Shown: positions 51,485-62,559 of the stretch, piece after piece
How positions within the stretch are numbered: position 1 is the stretch's first letter
Layout of the letters: every line of letters starts with the position of its first letter
Assembly (NCBI GenBank): GCA_001312325.1
Contig: BBDJ01000026.1
Location: 1 to 64,000 of the forward strand
Direction: 5' to 3'
Length of the DNA stretch: 64,000 nt
Source of the DNA: Lysinibacillus pakistanensis
GTDB lineage: Bacteria; Bacillota; Bacilli; Bacillales_A; Planococcaceae
Notes under the pieces: generated by a model
What the model was told of the DNA's origin: nothing
Database searches by the model: none
The model's input: only the letters and a program-made list of their open reading frames with translations
Program-made: the position numbers and the translations under genes

Positions 51485-52815
51485 GCTGCACACCTGCTTT
51501 TCTAAATGCACGCTTCATTTTAAATGATTTTGTTTCCTTATAAACTTCCTCATCCTGACCACCAAGCTGGATAGCACGTAGGTAAACATCCCTAGCATTA
51601 TTTACTTCCTTTATTCCTTTTAGCTGTATATAGCGGTGATCTTCATTTGTTGTTGTAAACCATAAATTTTTAATGGCTAGCACCTCTAACACACGTAAAT
51701 TATGAGATGTAAAGATAAGCTGACCTTTTCCATCCTCATCTATCACTGTTAACAACTCACCTAACAAATATTCAAAAACACCAGAATCTAATTCATCAAT
51801 AACGACACATGCATTAGGATTGTTGTATACCGCAATAAGCAAGCTAAGGACAGAAATAATTTTTAATATCCCCTCTGACTCCGTACGAAGCGGTAATTCA
51901 CGTTTTCCCCGCTTGGATAAAAATTCAAAACGAACCCCTTTTGCCCCACTATCCATCATTTGTTTCGTAATAACATTAATTTTTATGGTCAGACCTGGGA
52001 TCATTGCTGACAATACTTGATTACTTTGTTCGACAACCTCACATAACACATAGAAGGTCTCTTCTGGCAATACTGCTGGTCCCTTTAAATCATATGGTAT
52101 TAAACCTCTAGTTCTCTCTAAATGGATACTAAAGGGCATGATTCGCTCCTCAAACAATGGTGCGATATTTTGATTATTGATAACATGAAAATCTTGAGTA
52201 AAATCAATCGCTATATTTTGAAGAAGCTCCATCTCCAGCTCCGAAAGCTGTTCTTGTAATAGAGGCTTTAAATCTTTATGGAAAATAAATGACATATATT
52301 GTCTTCTAGCTAATTGCTGTACAACTAGCAATTGAATACGTGCTTGTTCATTCAAATCAGTCAGTTTAGCATTACGTAGCTGCACATCATCATCTGTAAC
52401 AGCAATTAGTATCTTCGTACGTTTACCCTTGTCATTTTCCCGATACGTAAGTCGTTCATGAACTGTGTATAGTCGATACTCATCCTCTTTTAGCTCTACA
52501 TAATAATTGACAAAAAAATGTACCAAACTGATTTTCCACAAGAAACTCAAAATCTATGCTAGCCTTACCCTCTCCTGCCATCACTAAGTGTTTTTCTTGT
52601 ACAGGTAATTTCACCTCTGCTATCCAGCCTGAAATTAGTGCTTTCAATATACTGAAGGCATCGACAATCGTTGTTTTACCTGAACCATTCTGTCCATATA
52701 AGCCTACAACATTGGCCTGTAAAAATGACTCGAAATTTACTGCAATGGAAATCTCACCGTGACGAACATTTCGTAAATTATGCAATATTATTTTCTTAAT
52801 CTTGATAATTGCCAT
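51477..52815 (-). CDS. AAA/ABC-type ATPase (AAA_15/RloA-like) of a two-gene system, one frameshift
   Basis: SMC/ABC-like ATPase of 445 residues. Walker A GLYGQNGSGKTTIVDAFS near residue 38; signature-like LRTESEGILKIISVL near 315; Walker B CVVIDELDSGVFEYLL near 340; H-loop/switch TSHNLRVLE near 375. The region between is a helical lid rather than a long coiled coil. A T7 near 52516 should be T6. Start ATG 52815. It overlaps the TOPRIM-like gene. Such overcoming-lysogenization-type pairs usually sense phage and abort infection; here that is inference. Confidence 0.82.
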
Positions 52816-52948
52816 TATGCAAACACCCTTTTTTTTCTTATTATAATGAAAATCAGTATATTTTATAACAATTTCAATTTTAAGTATACTCGTCTAAAAA
52901 CTAGTGGAATTTTGAATATAGGCATAAAAATAAAGAAGGTGTGTTTCA

Positions 52949-53174
52949 TTGGCATATGTTACTCCCGACAATTTTAATCAACAATTTTATTCTGGTATAA
53001 AAGAATTTGGGTACTCTCTACTGGCACTAATCAAGGCAATAACAGATTTTTGAATCAGAAGGAAGAACTGATGATGAAATCCTGTTAAATATAGGGACAG
53101 TAGAGGTCAATCAAATAAGGGACAGCCTCTATCCCCTCCTCAGCTACATAATAGCCGGGGCTTACCAGGAATAG
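52949..53174 (+). CDS. Small hypothetical protein, one frameshift
   Basis: From TTG 52949 (AAGAAGGTG before it) the reading LAYVTPDNFNQQFYSGIKEF continues to ...LALIKAITDF; shortening the T5 near 53045 to T4 leads on to ESEGRTDDEILLNIGTVEVN and ends YIIAGAYQE at 53174, 74 residues. Coding-like composition on both sides of the break supports it. No function recognised; it is divergent from the ATPase/TOPRIM pair. A hairpin terminator follows. Confidence 0.5.
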
Positions 53175-53743
53175 TGTCTGGCATTTTAGGGAACTCAAGA
53201 TCCAATAAAAATGCTTTCTACTAGTTCGTTTTAAACTAATGGAAAGCGTTTTATAAAAATAGGCTATATGCTTCACCTATTTCTATCATAATAATATTTG
53301 TAATTGAAAAGACCCAATTTAAAAAATAAAAGATGTTTTTCACCTATAATTTAATTCTTAAAATCAACTTCATGAATGTTACTTCTTATAATTAAATATT
53401 TAAAAATTAATAAAATTTTATAAAAATATCAACACGAAACAGTTATTCTTGTACTATTATACCTGTTTTCAAAATTTTATTTTAAAGATCATAAGTCGAA
53501 ATAGTAAGTTTTTTTGGGTTGTGAATCATTTTTTTTGGCAGTATAGTTGTTTAATGTCAGGGGATGTTTGGATTATTTTCCATTCATAAATATTTTAATA
53601 AAAAGGTATACATATCTTCCACGAAAATTACATCAGGACTGCCAAATGTAATGTTCTCTACTATTTACTTTTGACCATCTCAGCTGTGAATGTCTATTTT
53701 TTTACTTAAAATATGTTTTGTATATAATTATAGGAGGAAGAAC
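53175..53743. other. AT-rich intergenic region
   Basis: About 570 bp. It contains a hairpin terminator at 53207-53257 and the leader of the chemoreceptor gene (AGGAGGAAG at 53731). The rest is very AT-rich with no supportable gene or RNA. Confidence 0.6.
53207..53257 (+). terminator. Terminator after the small hypothetical gene
   Basis: AATGCTTTC (53210-53218) / GGAAAGCGTT (53241-53250) with inner CTAGTT/AACTAAT pairing, then TTATAAAA. Confidence 0.6.
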
Positions 53744-55493
53744 ATGAAGAAAAGTAAGAAACAGCACATGTCAATCAGTAGAAAATTAACAACTATTGTA
53801 ATAAGTATTTTACTACTATTCGGATTAGTCAATCTAGGTCTTTCATATTATATAGTAAAGAATAGTAATTTAAAAGATATGAATCAATCTCTTTTCGATA
53901 AAGGAATGGTCTTAGCAAAGTCAATAGACCTAAAAACATTGCAATCTGTTATCAAGGAGCCTAATGCTAGCAATCCAGATGTTCTTCGTTTAACAAAAGA
54001 AATGGACGCTATAAACGATCACTCGGATATTATCACAAATCTATTCCTTATAACAGTCGATGGAAAAAAATATAAACGCGCCTGTTCTATCTTCGAGCGT
54101 ACTGGATTTTGGGGCAGAGTATAACCAAGATATGATAGCTATGGGCTTATCAGATGACTTTTTAGCGAGAATTAAAGAAGTCTTTGAAACAAAAGAAGCG
54201 ACCGCTACGAGCATTTATTCAGATGAGTATGGTAGCTATAAAACAGGCCTTACACCAATTTTGGATGAAAACGGAACAATTTTAGCTGCATATGCAATTG
54301 ACTATGATGTTTCAATGGTAACGGCTAAGGCGATGACAGAGGTATCATGGATTCTTTTAGTGACAATAATTTTCTTAATTGGTTCATCCATTGCTGTTTA
54401 TACAGTTTTAAAAAGAAAATTAACACCGATTCAACATCTCTCCCTACAATCTAAAAAAAGTGGCAGATGGTAATTTAGAGCTAGAGCCTTACCTGTGATA
54501 TCAACAGACGAAGTGGGCCTTCTTACAGAAAACTTTAATTCCATGATTGAAAATTTGAAAGCAGTTATTAAAAGCACTACAAATGTTTCAGCACGTGTTT
54601 CGAACACTGCCAATGTATTATCTACAAATATGCAAGAAGCAACAGATTCATACAATAGTGTAGCCTCATCGATGCAAGAGATTGCAGGGGGCGCTGATTT
54701 ACAAGTCCAAAAAGCAAAAGAAAGCTCGATTACCATTGAGGAAATGAGCATAGGTATTCAACGAATTGCCATGACTTCCAACAAAATATCGGAATCTTCC
54801 ATTCAAGCATCTGAGGAAGCTGAAAAAGGAAATGACTCGACAAATAAATCTGTGGCTCAAATGAATGCAATTAGTAAAGCAGTGAATCAATCAGCAGCAT
54901 CCGTAAAAATGCTTGGCGAACATTCAGGAAAAATTGAAGAAATCGTGGGTATTATTACTGGTATTGCCTCCCAAACAAATTTACTGGCATTGAATGCAGC
55001 CATAGAAGCAGCACGTGCTGGAGAAGCTGGAAGTGGCTTTGCTGTTGTAGCTGACGAAGTACGCAAGCTTGCTGAGCAATCTGAGGCATCCGCTCGCGAA
55101 ATTTCCACACTTATCTCACATATTCAGCATGATACAAATACATCTGTAAACGTGATGATGCGTGCTGTGGAGGAAGTGGATAATGGTTTAGTCATGATCA
55201 ATGATTCTGAGAAGTCATTTAGTCATATATTAACTTCAATCCACCATGTTACTGGACAAATACAAGAACTATCCGCAACAATAGAGGAAATGGCAGCCGG
55301 CATGGAGGAAGTAACCTCCGCTGTAAAGGATATGGAAGATTTCTCTGTGAGTTCAAGAGATAATACACGAGCAGTCGCTGAAACTTCCTCTTCTCAACTG
55401 AATACCGTACAAAGAGTTTCTGAAGAAGCACAAGTATTAACTGATTTGTCCAGCGAATTATTAAATGTTGTTAACACATTTGTCTTGAAATAA
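53744..55493 (+). CDS. Methyl-accepting chemotaxis protein, three frameshifts
   Basis: Transmembrane chemoreceptor of 582 residues. First membrane helix [19 protein letters not shown], an extracytoplasmic sensor of about 140 residues, second helix [20 protein letters not shown] near residue 205, HAMP domain (about 225-275), then the signalling coiled coil with tip [20 protein letters not shown] and the adaptation region [21 protein letters not shown]7 runs near 54066 and 54454 should be A6; one T is missing near 54491. Start ATG 53744 after AGGAGGAAG. Ligand unknown. A symmetrical hairpin follows. Confidence 0.92.
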
Positions 55494-55529
55494 AAATGAA
55501 ATGAGGCTTTCTATAAGCAGGTTCTCAAT

Positions 55530-55560
55530 ATCCCGCAGATTTATGAAAATCTGCGGGAGT
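55530..55560 (+). terminator. Hairpin terminator after the chemoreceptor gene
   Basis: CCCGCAGATTT (55532-55542) / AAATCTGCGGG (55547-55557); only a weak T tract after it. Confidence 0.6.
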
Positions 55561-55609
55561 TAATCGCTAAAATCTATTTTTAATATTCGGATAATAGGAG
55601 TTGTTATGA

Positions 55610-58600
55610 TTGAATAATACACGAGATTTTAATATTTATTTATCACATCATCAAACACAACTATTTGAGCACCAACTGCCCGTCTCTCAGTGTACAGAAC
55701 TGTTAAATGAACAGGATTTACTAGCATACCAAGCATTAAATCAAACTAAAGCCGATTACGATACACAAATCACAATACCTGAAGTCTTTTATCAGGTTGC
55801 ACACCAGTTTGCTGATAAGATTGCACTATCCTTCGAACATGGTACGATGACCTATCATCAACTAAATGAACAATCTAATCAAATTGCTCATATGTTAATA
55901 GACAAGGGCCTGCAAAAGGGAAATTTTGTAGCTATTATAATGGAGCGCAGTAAGGAAACAATTATTAGTCTTCTAGGTGTACTAAAAGCAGGTGGTGCCT
56001 ATGTTCCCATTGATCCAAGCTATCCACAAGAACGGTGCCAATACCTTTTGAACGACACTAGTGCTCCATATGTATTGACGAAAGATGAACATATAAACTT
56101 ACTGAAACAACTCATACATAATGATGAACAACCTCGATGGTGTTGACCGTCAATCAGAAGGATAGTTTTACAAAAGAAAATATCCACAGCGATCTACACC
56201 CATCCGATTTAGCCTATATTATTTATACATCTGGATCCACAGGTAAACCAAAAGGTGTCATGCTCAAACATGAGGCTGTTATTAACTTAATAACAGATAA
56301 TCAGAGAATTTACCAATCCACTAAAGATGACGTCTATTCTCAGTTTATCTCCTACAGTTTTGACCCTTCAGTCACAGAAACATTTACGGCTTTTTTTTCA
56401 GGTGCAAGACTACATATGCTCACAAGTATTGAACGTCTATCCATCGAAGCATTTGCGAATATGATTGCACGGGAAAAGATTACTACCGCAACAGTACCAA
56501 ATGCTTTCTTTACACAGCTTGCCACATATCTACCTGTAGAATATCAAGAAAAATTATCGACTCTTAAATATTTATCAGTCGGCGGTGAAGCACTAATGCC
56601 CGCTGTTGTACAAAGATGGCAAGAGAAATTCGGTAAAAATACTGAAATTGTTAATGTTTATGGACCAACTGAATGCACAGTGTTATCCTCCTACTTCAGG
56701 ATAAAAGATACGATAACAGACAATCAGGGGAGTATGCCAATTGGTAGACCGATTGCCAACTATGAAATGTATATTGTTAATAGCAATCATCAGCTTTGTC
56801 CAATCAATGTCACAGGTGAATTATGTATTGCAGGCATTGGTTTAGCAGCAGGTTATTTACACCAGCCTGAAAAAAACAGCCGAGGTTTTTGTTCCACATC
56901 TATTCAAAACCGAGGAATTGATGTATCGAACAGGCGATTTAGTTCGTTTATTGCCAAGTGGTGTCATTGAATTTATTGGACGGAAAGATTCCCAAATTAA
57001 AGTTAGAGGATTTCGTATTGAGCTTGGGGAAATTGAAGCTGTATTAAGTAATTTCCCTAGCATACAAGAGGCAATCATTGTAGCGAAGAAAAAGGCTGAT
57101 GGAAATAATAGTTTATTAGCCTATTATACTGTGTCAGGCGGCATGCAAATAGAACAAATGGCCATTAGAGAGTATTTATCAAATAATTTACCAGAATATA
57201 TGGTTCCTGAGCGATTCTTTGAATTACCAGAAATGCCTCTGTCTCCAACAGGTAAAATTGACAGAAAGCAATTACTGGAGATAGAAGAAACTACCTCTCT
57301 AAGTAGCAAATATGTAGCCCCAGAAAATGATAGACAGAAATTACTAGCTAAGGCATGGGAGTACGTACTTGGTGTAAGACAAGTTGGCATTCATGATAAC
57401 TTTTTCCACATCGGTGGACATTCGTTGAAAGTTTTAGAGATTCTTGTACAAGTGAAGAGGCATATTCCCTTCTTAAAAATACAGGACTTCTTCCAATATC
57501 AAACTATTGCAGAGCTTGATTATTACATTCGTAACTATCAGTTTGAGAATCACGAAAATCCCAAGATGACTTCGACTGCCCTATTAAAGGAATTAAAGGA
57601 GCCGAACTCCCTACCAGTTTCAAAAGTAGTAAAACCATTACCGATGAACACTGTTTTACTAACTGGCGCAACTGGCTTTTTAGGAAGTCATGTATTATAC
57701 GAGCTGCTAATGACAAGAAATGTACAGGTTTACTGTCTCATTAGACCTAATGCACGTATATCCCTTGAAGAAAAGCTTAATGATACTATGCAATTTTATT
57801 TCGGAGATAGTATCACTGCACGTTTGAAAGATCGAGTGACAGTAATACAAGGAAATTTAGGACATCAAAGGCTGGGTTTATCTAACAAAGATGAGAATGC
57901 CATTATTAATCAAATTGATGCAATTATCCATTGCGGAGCAGACGTAAGACATTTTGGTGCAGCGGAACAATTTAATGATGTTAACGTTGAGGGTACTAAA
58001 TATTTGTTGGAACTAGCTAAACGTAAAAAAAGGTATTCATTTCCATTATGTTTCAACAATGGGGATTCCAGAGGAGCTTGCCGCAAATAATTGGGGGCCC
58101 AATGAAGCACAAGGTAATTTTAATTATGACTATCAGCTCAACAATGTTTATACGCAAAGTAAGCTAGAGGCTGAGAATCTCGTACGTCAGGCCAGCAAGC
58201 TTGATATTCCTATATCCATCTATCGTGTTGGGAATTTAACCTGTCATTCTGAAACTGGTAAATTCAACGCAATATCGACGACAATGCTTTTTATCGTATG
58301 ATTAAATCCATGCTTTATTTAGGTAAGACTCCTATTGCTCATTGGCACGTTGATTTTACACCAATTAATTATGCAAGCCAAGCGCTAGTGGCTCTCGCAA
58401 GTCAGCCTACTTCAAACGGACATGTATTCCATTTATGTAACCCAACTCCGCTACGTTATCTAGACTTTATTGACGTGATTAAGGATATTGGCTATGAGCT
58501 TGAAACTGTGACTGCTCAGGAATATACGAATTGGCTTTTATATAACGAGCATACAGAGGAAGCACAGGCGTTTTTATCATTAGCCATTGCACAGCTAGAA

Positions 58601-58774
58601 GGTGATGGAGCAAGTGATTCACCATTTATTTTTAATTGCGATAAAACACAAGCATTTTTAGCACATACAGAGATTTCATGTGCAGTGCCCAATGCAGCCT
58701 TTATTCGCAAGATGATTCATTACGGCATAAAAATGGAGTACTTCCCTGAGCCAGAGTCTATAAAAATCATATGA
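55610..58774 (+). CDS. Single-module nonribosomal peptide synthetase, A-T-R, four indels
   Basis: Adenylation-thiolation-reductase enzyme of 1,054 residues without a condensation domain. A domain: A3 YIIYTSGSTGKPKG near residue 203, SFDPSVTETF (A4), NVYGPTECT (A5) near 348, YRTGDL (A7) near 437, GRKDSQIKVRGFRIELGE (A8), PTGKIDRK (A10). T domain: FFHIGGHSLK near 600. R domain: TGATGFLGSHVLYELL near 685 and YTQSK near 847. It should load an acyl or amino acid and release it reductively as aldehyde or alcohol. Breaks near 56136, 56874, 58029 and 58263 cancel. Start TTG 55610 after AGGAG. Confidence 0.88.
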
Positions 58775-59427
58775 AGATTAACAAAGTATACTTATTTGCG
58801 TTACCTCTTGGTCAACAACTGGTACAAGCAGAATGGAATACGCTTTTCCATCCGCTATCACTGGCAGAGCAACATAGAATTTTACAATATAAGCATTGGC
58901 AGGACAGGCAAAGAGCCTTATTAGGAAACACGCTTATTCAATGGGCGCTTCAAAAGGTCCTCGGCAATTACCCAATTCAAATGAAAAGAGATGCTAACGG
59001 ACGTCCATATATAATAAGTGATAATTGGAAAGGCGATATAAATCTATCACATTCGGGAAAGTGGATAGTCGTGGCACTAACTACAAAGGGGCGCGTCGGA
59101 ATTGATGTAGAAGAAATAATACCTTTGAGTGAAGAGGTCATATTTTCTGCAATGACACAGGCTGAATTAGCTATAGTTAATTCAGAAGACAATCCCAATC
59201 GATTACAAGCCTTTTATGAGCTATGGACATTAAAGGAAGCCATCTTTAAAACAGGTCTATTTTTGAATTCCTCGCCTCATTTGATAGATACAAGTACTAT
59301 AAATAACAACCTTACTACTCGGTTAATCTATCTTGATAAGCAGCATCCCGTTTCTATTTGTTGGGATAGTATGCTTACACATTTATCAATCATAATATTG
59401 AATAGAAACCAATTACTGATTCATTAA
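58771..59427 (+). CDS. 4'-phosphopantetheinyl transferase (Sfp type)
   Basis: Intact, 218 residues. Activates carrier domains by attaching the CoA phosphopantetheine arm. Sfp motifs: NLSHSGKW near residue 92, GIDVEE near 111 with the magnesium-binding acidic residues, and FYELWTLKEAIFK near 150. Its ATG overlaps the NRPS stop (ATGA), so the enzyme is made together with the A-T-R protein whose T domain it should modify. A terminator follows the stop. Shorter C-terminal region than some homologues but within the family range. Confidence 0.93.
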   Translation: MKINKVYLFALPLGQQLVQAEWNTLFHPLSLAEQHRILQYKHWQDRQRALLGNTLIQWALQKVLGNYPIQMKRDANGRPYIISDNWKGDINLSHSGKWIVVALTTKGRVGIDVEEIIPLSEEVIFSAMTQAELAIVNSEDNPNRLQAFYELWTLKEAIFKTGLFLNSSPHLIDTSTINNNLTTRLIYLDKQHPVSICWDSMLTHLSIIILNRNQLLIH

Positions 59428-59429
59428 AA

Positions 59430-59474
59430 ATAGGAATAGCCACTAGAAAATTTCTAGCGTGCTATTCCTTTAAA
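59430..59474 (+). terminator. Terminator after the NRPS-PPTase operon
   Basis: AGGAATAGC (59433-59441) / GCTATTCCT (59462-59470) with inner CTAGAAA/TTTCTAG, then TTAAAAA. Confidence 0.8.
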
Positions 59475-59504
59475 AATTGGGGATTAACCTTCTTGCCCCT
59501 TCAC

Positions 59505-60516
59505 TTATTTAAATAAATCTGGATACATTTCTTTTGCTAAAGCTTCCATACCGTCAATTGTATTATAGCCATAGCCAAACATGTAATTATAATCTACAAT
59601 ATAAATTTGTTTATTTTGAATAGCCTTCATGCTTGAAAGTTTAGGATTGGTATAAATTTCTTCCCGCACTTTTGTAAGATCTGATCCATCCCAGTTTGGT
59701 AGAATTAAAACATCTGGATTTGTAGCAATTAAAGTCTCGATGCTAATATCACCTGTTTCATCCTTAAAGATATTATCTAGTTTAATCATATTAAAAGCAT
59801 CGTTAAAGAATGATTCACCATGTGCTGACCATACGAAAAGATCTTTTGGATCATTCGTATGCAAATAAGCAAATGTTTTGTGCTCTTTAATGCTCTCTAA
59901 TTTAGTAGAGATCGTCTTTTGTCTATCTTTTAATTCCTTAATAAAGCTAGCTGCTTTGTCTTGAACATTAAAAATTTCTCCAACATTCTCTATATCTTTG
60001 TAGATGGATTCATAGGTTCCTCCTGTTATAGAAGATTCTAAAACATATGTTTTAACGCCCATATCATTAAGAGAATCTACAGTACCTACACCCCATTCAG
60101 CATTATCAAATAATCCACCCCGTCCAAAAACTAAATCTGGATCAGTTCCTAATGCAACCTCTTTGCCAACATATCCATCGCTTAAAATATTTAACTTTTC
60201 ATATTCTTTCTCTACAGATGTATCAGGTGCACCAAAGTTTGCACCAACTCCAACAATTTTGTCCCCTAGGCCTAAGTGTAATAATAGTTCTGCTGCTGGG
60301 CGTGTGTTAGCCATAATTCTTTCAGGTGCTTTATCGAATTTTTGTTCTTTCTTTTCCCAAGTTGATCCACCTTCAGCCTTTGTATAGTTTTCTATGGTTA
60401 GTGGATAATGTTCATTCGCTTCTGATTCCTCAGATGTATTTTTTTGCTGTGCCACCGCAAGCTGTTAACAGTAACATAGCTGCTAAGCTCATTCCTACTA
60501 ATAATCTCTTCTTCAT
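59505..60516 (-). CDS. Iron-siderophore ABC transporter substrate-binding lipoprotein, one frameshift
   Basis: FepB/TroA-like binding protein, 336 residues. Signal peptide MKKRLLVGMSLAAMLLLTAC with lipobox LTAC lies upstream of an A7 run near 60447 that should be A6, so the uninterrupted frame starts only at 60455. Visible are PERIMANTRPAAELLLHLGL, VALGTDPDLVFGRGG, VLESSITGGTYESIYKDI and NPDVLILPNWDGSDL. Start ATG 60516 after GGAGGG. Last gene of a permease-ATPase-binding protein operon behind a Fur box. The exact siderophore is unknown. Confidence 0.88.
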
Positions 60517-60527
60517 TTATAACCCTC

Positions 60528-61291
60528 CTAAAATCCATATGCAAAGCTTAATCCATTCGTCACTGGATTAGTAAATGTTTGGCACTTTATTTGATATAAA
60601 GCTTCTATTGTATCAGGTGTTAAAACTTCCTCTGGTGTACCATGCGCATAAATTTCGCCATCTTTCACTGCGTAAAGATAATCACAATAATGTGCTGCCA
60701 TCTCTAAATCATGAAGAGCTGCAAGAACGCCTATATTTAATTCCTTCACACAGGATAAAATTTCAATTTGATAGCGGATATCTAAATGATTGGTCGGTTC
60801 ATCCAATATCATAAATTTAGGTTGCTGTGCAATCGTTCTTGCTAAAATAACCCTTTGCTTTTCCCCACCTGATAACGATAGATAACTGCGATCCTTATAA
60901 TCTTGCAAATTTGTACGTTTCAGCGCTTCCTCAACAATTCCATAATCATGCTTCGTGTCTGACTCTAACATTTTCTTATGCGGAGTTCTGCCTAATAGCA
61001 CCATCTGATGCACAGTTAAATCAAAATGCATTTCATTAAATTGCCCTACTACACCTAAGTGCTGAGAAATCTTTTTCTCTGGACTTTTTAAAACATCTAA
61101 ATCATCTAAAAAAACCATGCCATTTTGCGGCGAAATACTTTTATAAATACTTTTCAATAAAGTCGACTTTCCGCATCCGTTTGGTCCGATTAAGCCCACA
61201 AATTGTTGCTTTTTTTACATGAATAGAAACGTTTTTAACAATTTCTTTTTTTGCCTATCTTGACTTCCATTTCCTTCGCAATTAATTCCAT
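60528..61291 (-). CDS. Iron-siderophore ABC transporter ATPase, two frameshifts
   Basis: FepC-type ATPase of 253 residues. Corrected start MELIAKEMEVKIGKKEIV at ATG 61291; Walker A GPNGCGKST near residue 38, signature LSGGEKQR near 138, Walker B MILDEPTNHLDI near 158, H-loop ALHDLE. A7 runs near 61252 and 61212 should be A6. Its start is 4 bp after the permease stop, and it is followed 11 bp later by the binding-protein gene. Expected to respond to iron with the rest of the operon. Confidence 0.9.
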
Positions 61292-61295
61292 TGTT

Positions 61296-62377
61296 CTACC
61301 CTCCGAAGTTGTAACCTTTTTTTTACAATCATGTAGATAAATAATGGTGATCCAATGACAGAGGTAATGATTCCTATAGGTAATTCAACATTTTGGATTA
61401 AAGTTCTAGATAAAATATCTGCCCAGATCATAAATAATCCTCCTAACAGTAACGTCCCCAACATTAAGCGTTTATGATCTGCACCAAAAATACCCCTTGT
61501 AATATGGGGAATAATTAAACCAACAAAGCCAATCATTCCCGCATAGGCAACCATAGTTCCTGCTATTAAAGAAGTAAGAATCATATATAATTTTCGATAA
61601 ATACTTAAATTGATTCCTAATGTAATAGCTGATTCATCACCTAATAGCATTGTATTTAATATACGGTGTTGGAAAAGAAATAACGCTGCACCTATCACAA
61701 CGACAACTGTTAAGATTGGTGTCTTGTCCCAGCTAGCAGTGGCGAGACTCCCCATTGACCAAAATGTAACAGCTTTAATGGCATCCGTATTTTTAGCAAA
61801 AAAATATCATAAGGCTTGAGAACGAGCTACATAACGCCCCTATTACAACTCCTGATAATACGAGTTTAATGGAGGTTGCTTTACCACCAATACTTGATAA
61901 AAGAAGAACGGCCATCGATGTCAACATTGCACCTGCAAAAGCACCAAAAGCTACACCAAACTGAGCTAGGAACGCACTACCACCAAAGCCAATTAGAATG
62001 GCGAAGGTTGCACCCAATGTTGCACCTGAAGAAATGCCCAAAATATATGGATCAGCAAGCGGATTTTGAACAATCGCCTGCATGACCACCCCACATAAGG
62101 CAAGTCCAATACCAATCAATAAGGCAAAAACCACACGAGGCATTCTTACCTGCAAAATAATATTTAAATACGATTGATTTTGAATATGATCAAGTGACCC
62201 TAACTTTCCATTGGTAATCGTATGTAAAAGAATATCCATAGATTGCTTGAACGGAATACTAACCTGCCCTATTGATACGGATAACACAGCAGATAATAAA
62301 ATTGCACCAATGATAAGTAAGATCATGACATAATACATGTTACCTTTGCCTATTCTCTTAGCATCCTGTTTATCCAA
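61296..62377 (-). CDS. Iron-siderophore ABC transporter permease (FecCD family), two frameshifts
   Basis: Permease of about ten membrane helices, 359 residues corrected. Hallmarks: RMPRVVFALLIGIGLALCGV, NPLADPYILGISSGA, GMIGFVGLIIPHITRGIFG, LPIGIITSVIGSPLFI. A T7 near 61802 should be T6; an eight-base run near 61319 should be seven, giving the end VKKGYNFGG with its TAG at 61296. Start TTG 62377 with GAGGTGAAATC before it. One permease gene only, so a homodimer is expected. The Fur box at 62411 lies in its promoter. Confidence 0.9.
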
Positions 62378-62410
62378 GATTTCACCTCTATCTATAACAT
62401 TTCTCTTTAA

Positions 62411-62425
62411 TGATAACGATTATCA
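62411..62425 (-). promoter_or_regulatory. Fur box of the siderophore transporter operon
   Basis: TGATAACGATTATCA, a 7-1-7 inverted repeat with 14 of 15 matches to the Bacillus Fur core TGATAATNATTATCA, 34 bp upstream of the permease start. Confidence 0.9.
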
Positions 62426-62505
62426 TTTTCAATATGTATTGTAAGTGATAATTTATTGAAAAACAACAGGAAAATTAATTTAATAGCTTTCTCCATGTTC
62501 AATCA

Positions 62506-62553
62506 GTACAAAAAAAAGCCTGTTCTCAAATTATAAATTTGAAAGCAGACCGT
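62506..62553 (-). terminator. Terminator after the coiled-coil protein gene
   Basis: GCCTGTTCTCAAATT (62518-62532) / AATTTGAAAGCAGAC (62536-62550), imperfect, with T8 on the - strand. Confidence 0.65.
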
Positions 62554-62559
62554 TGATTT

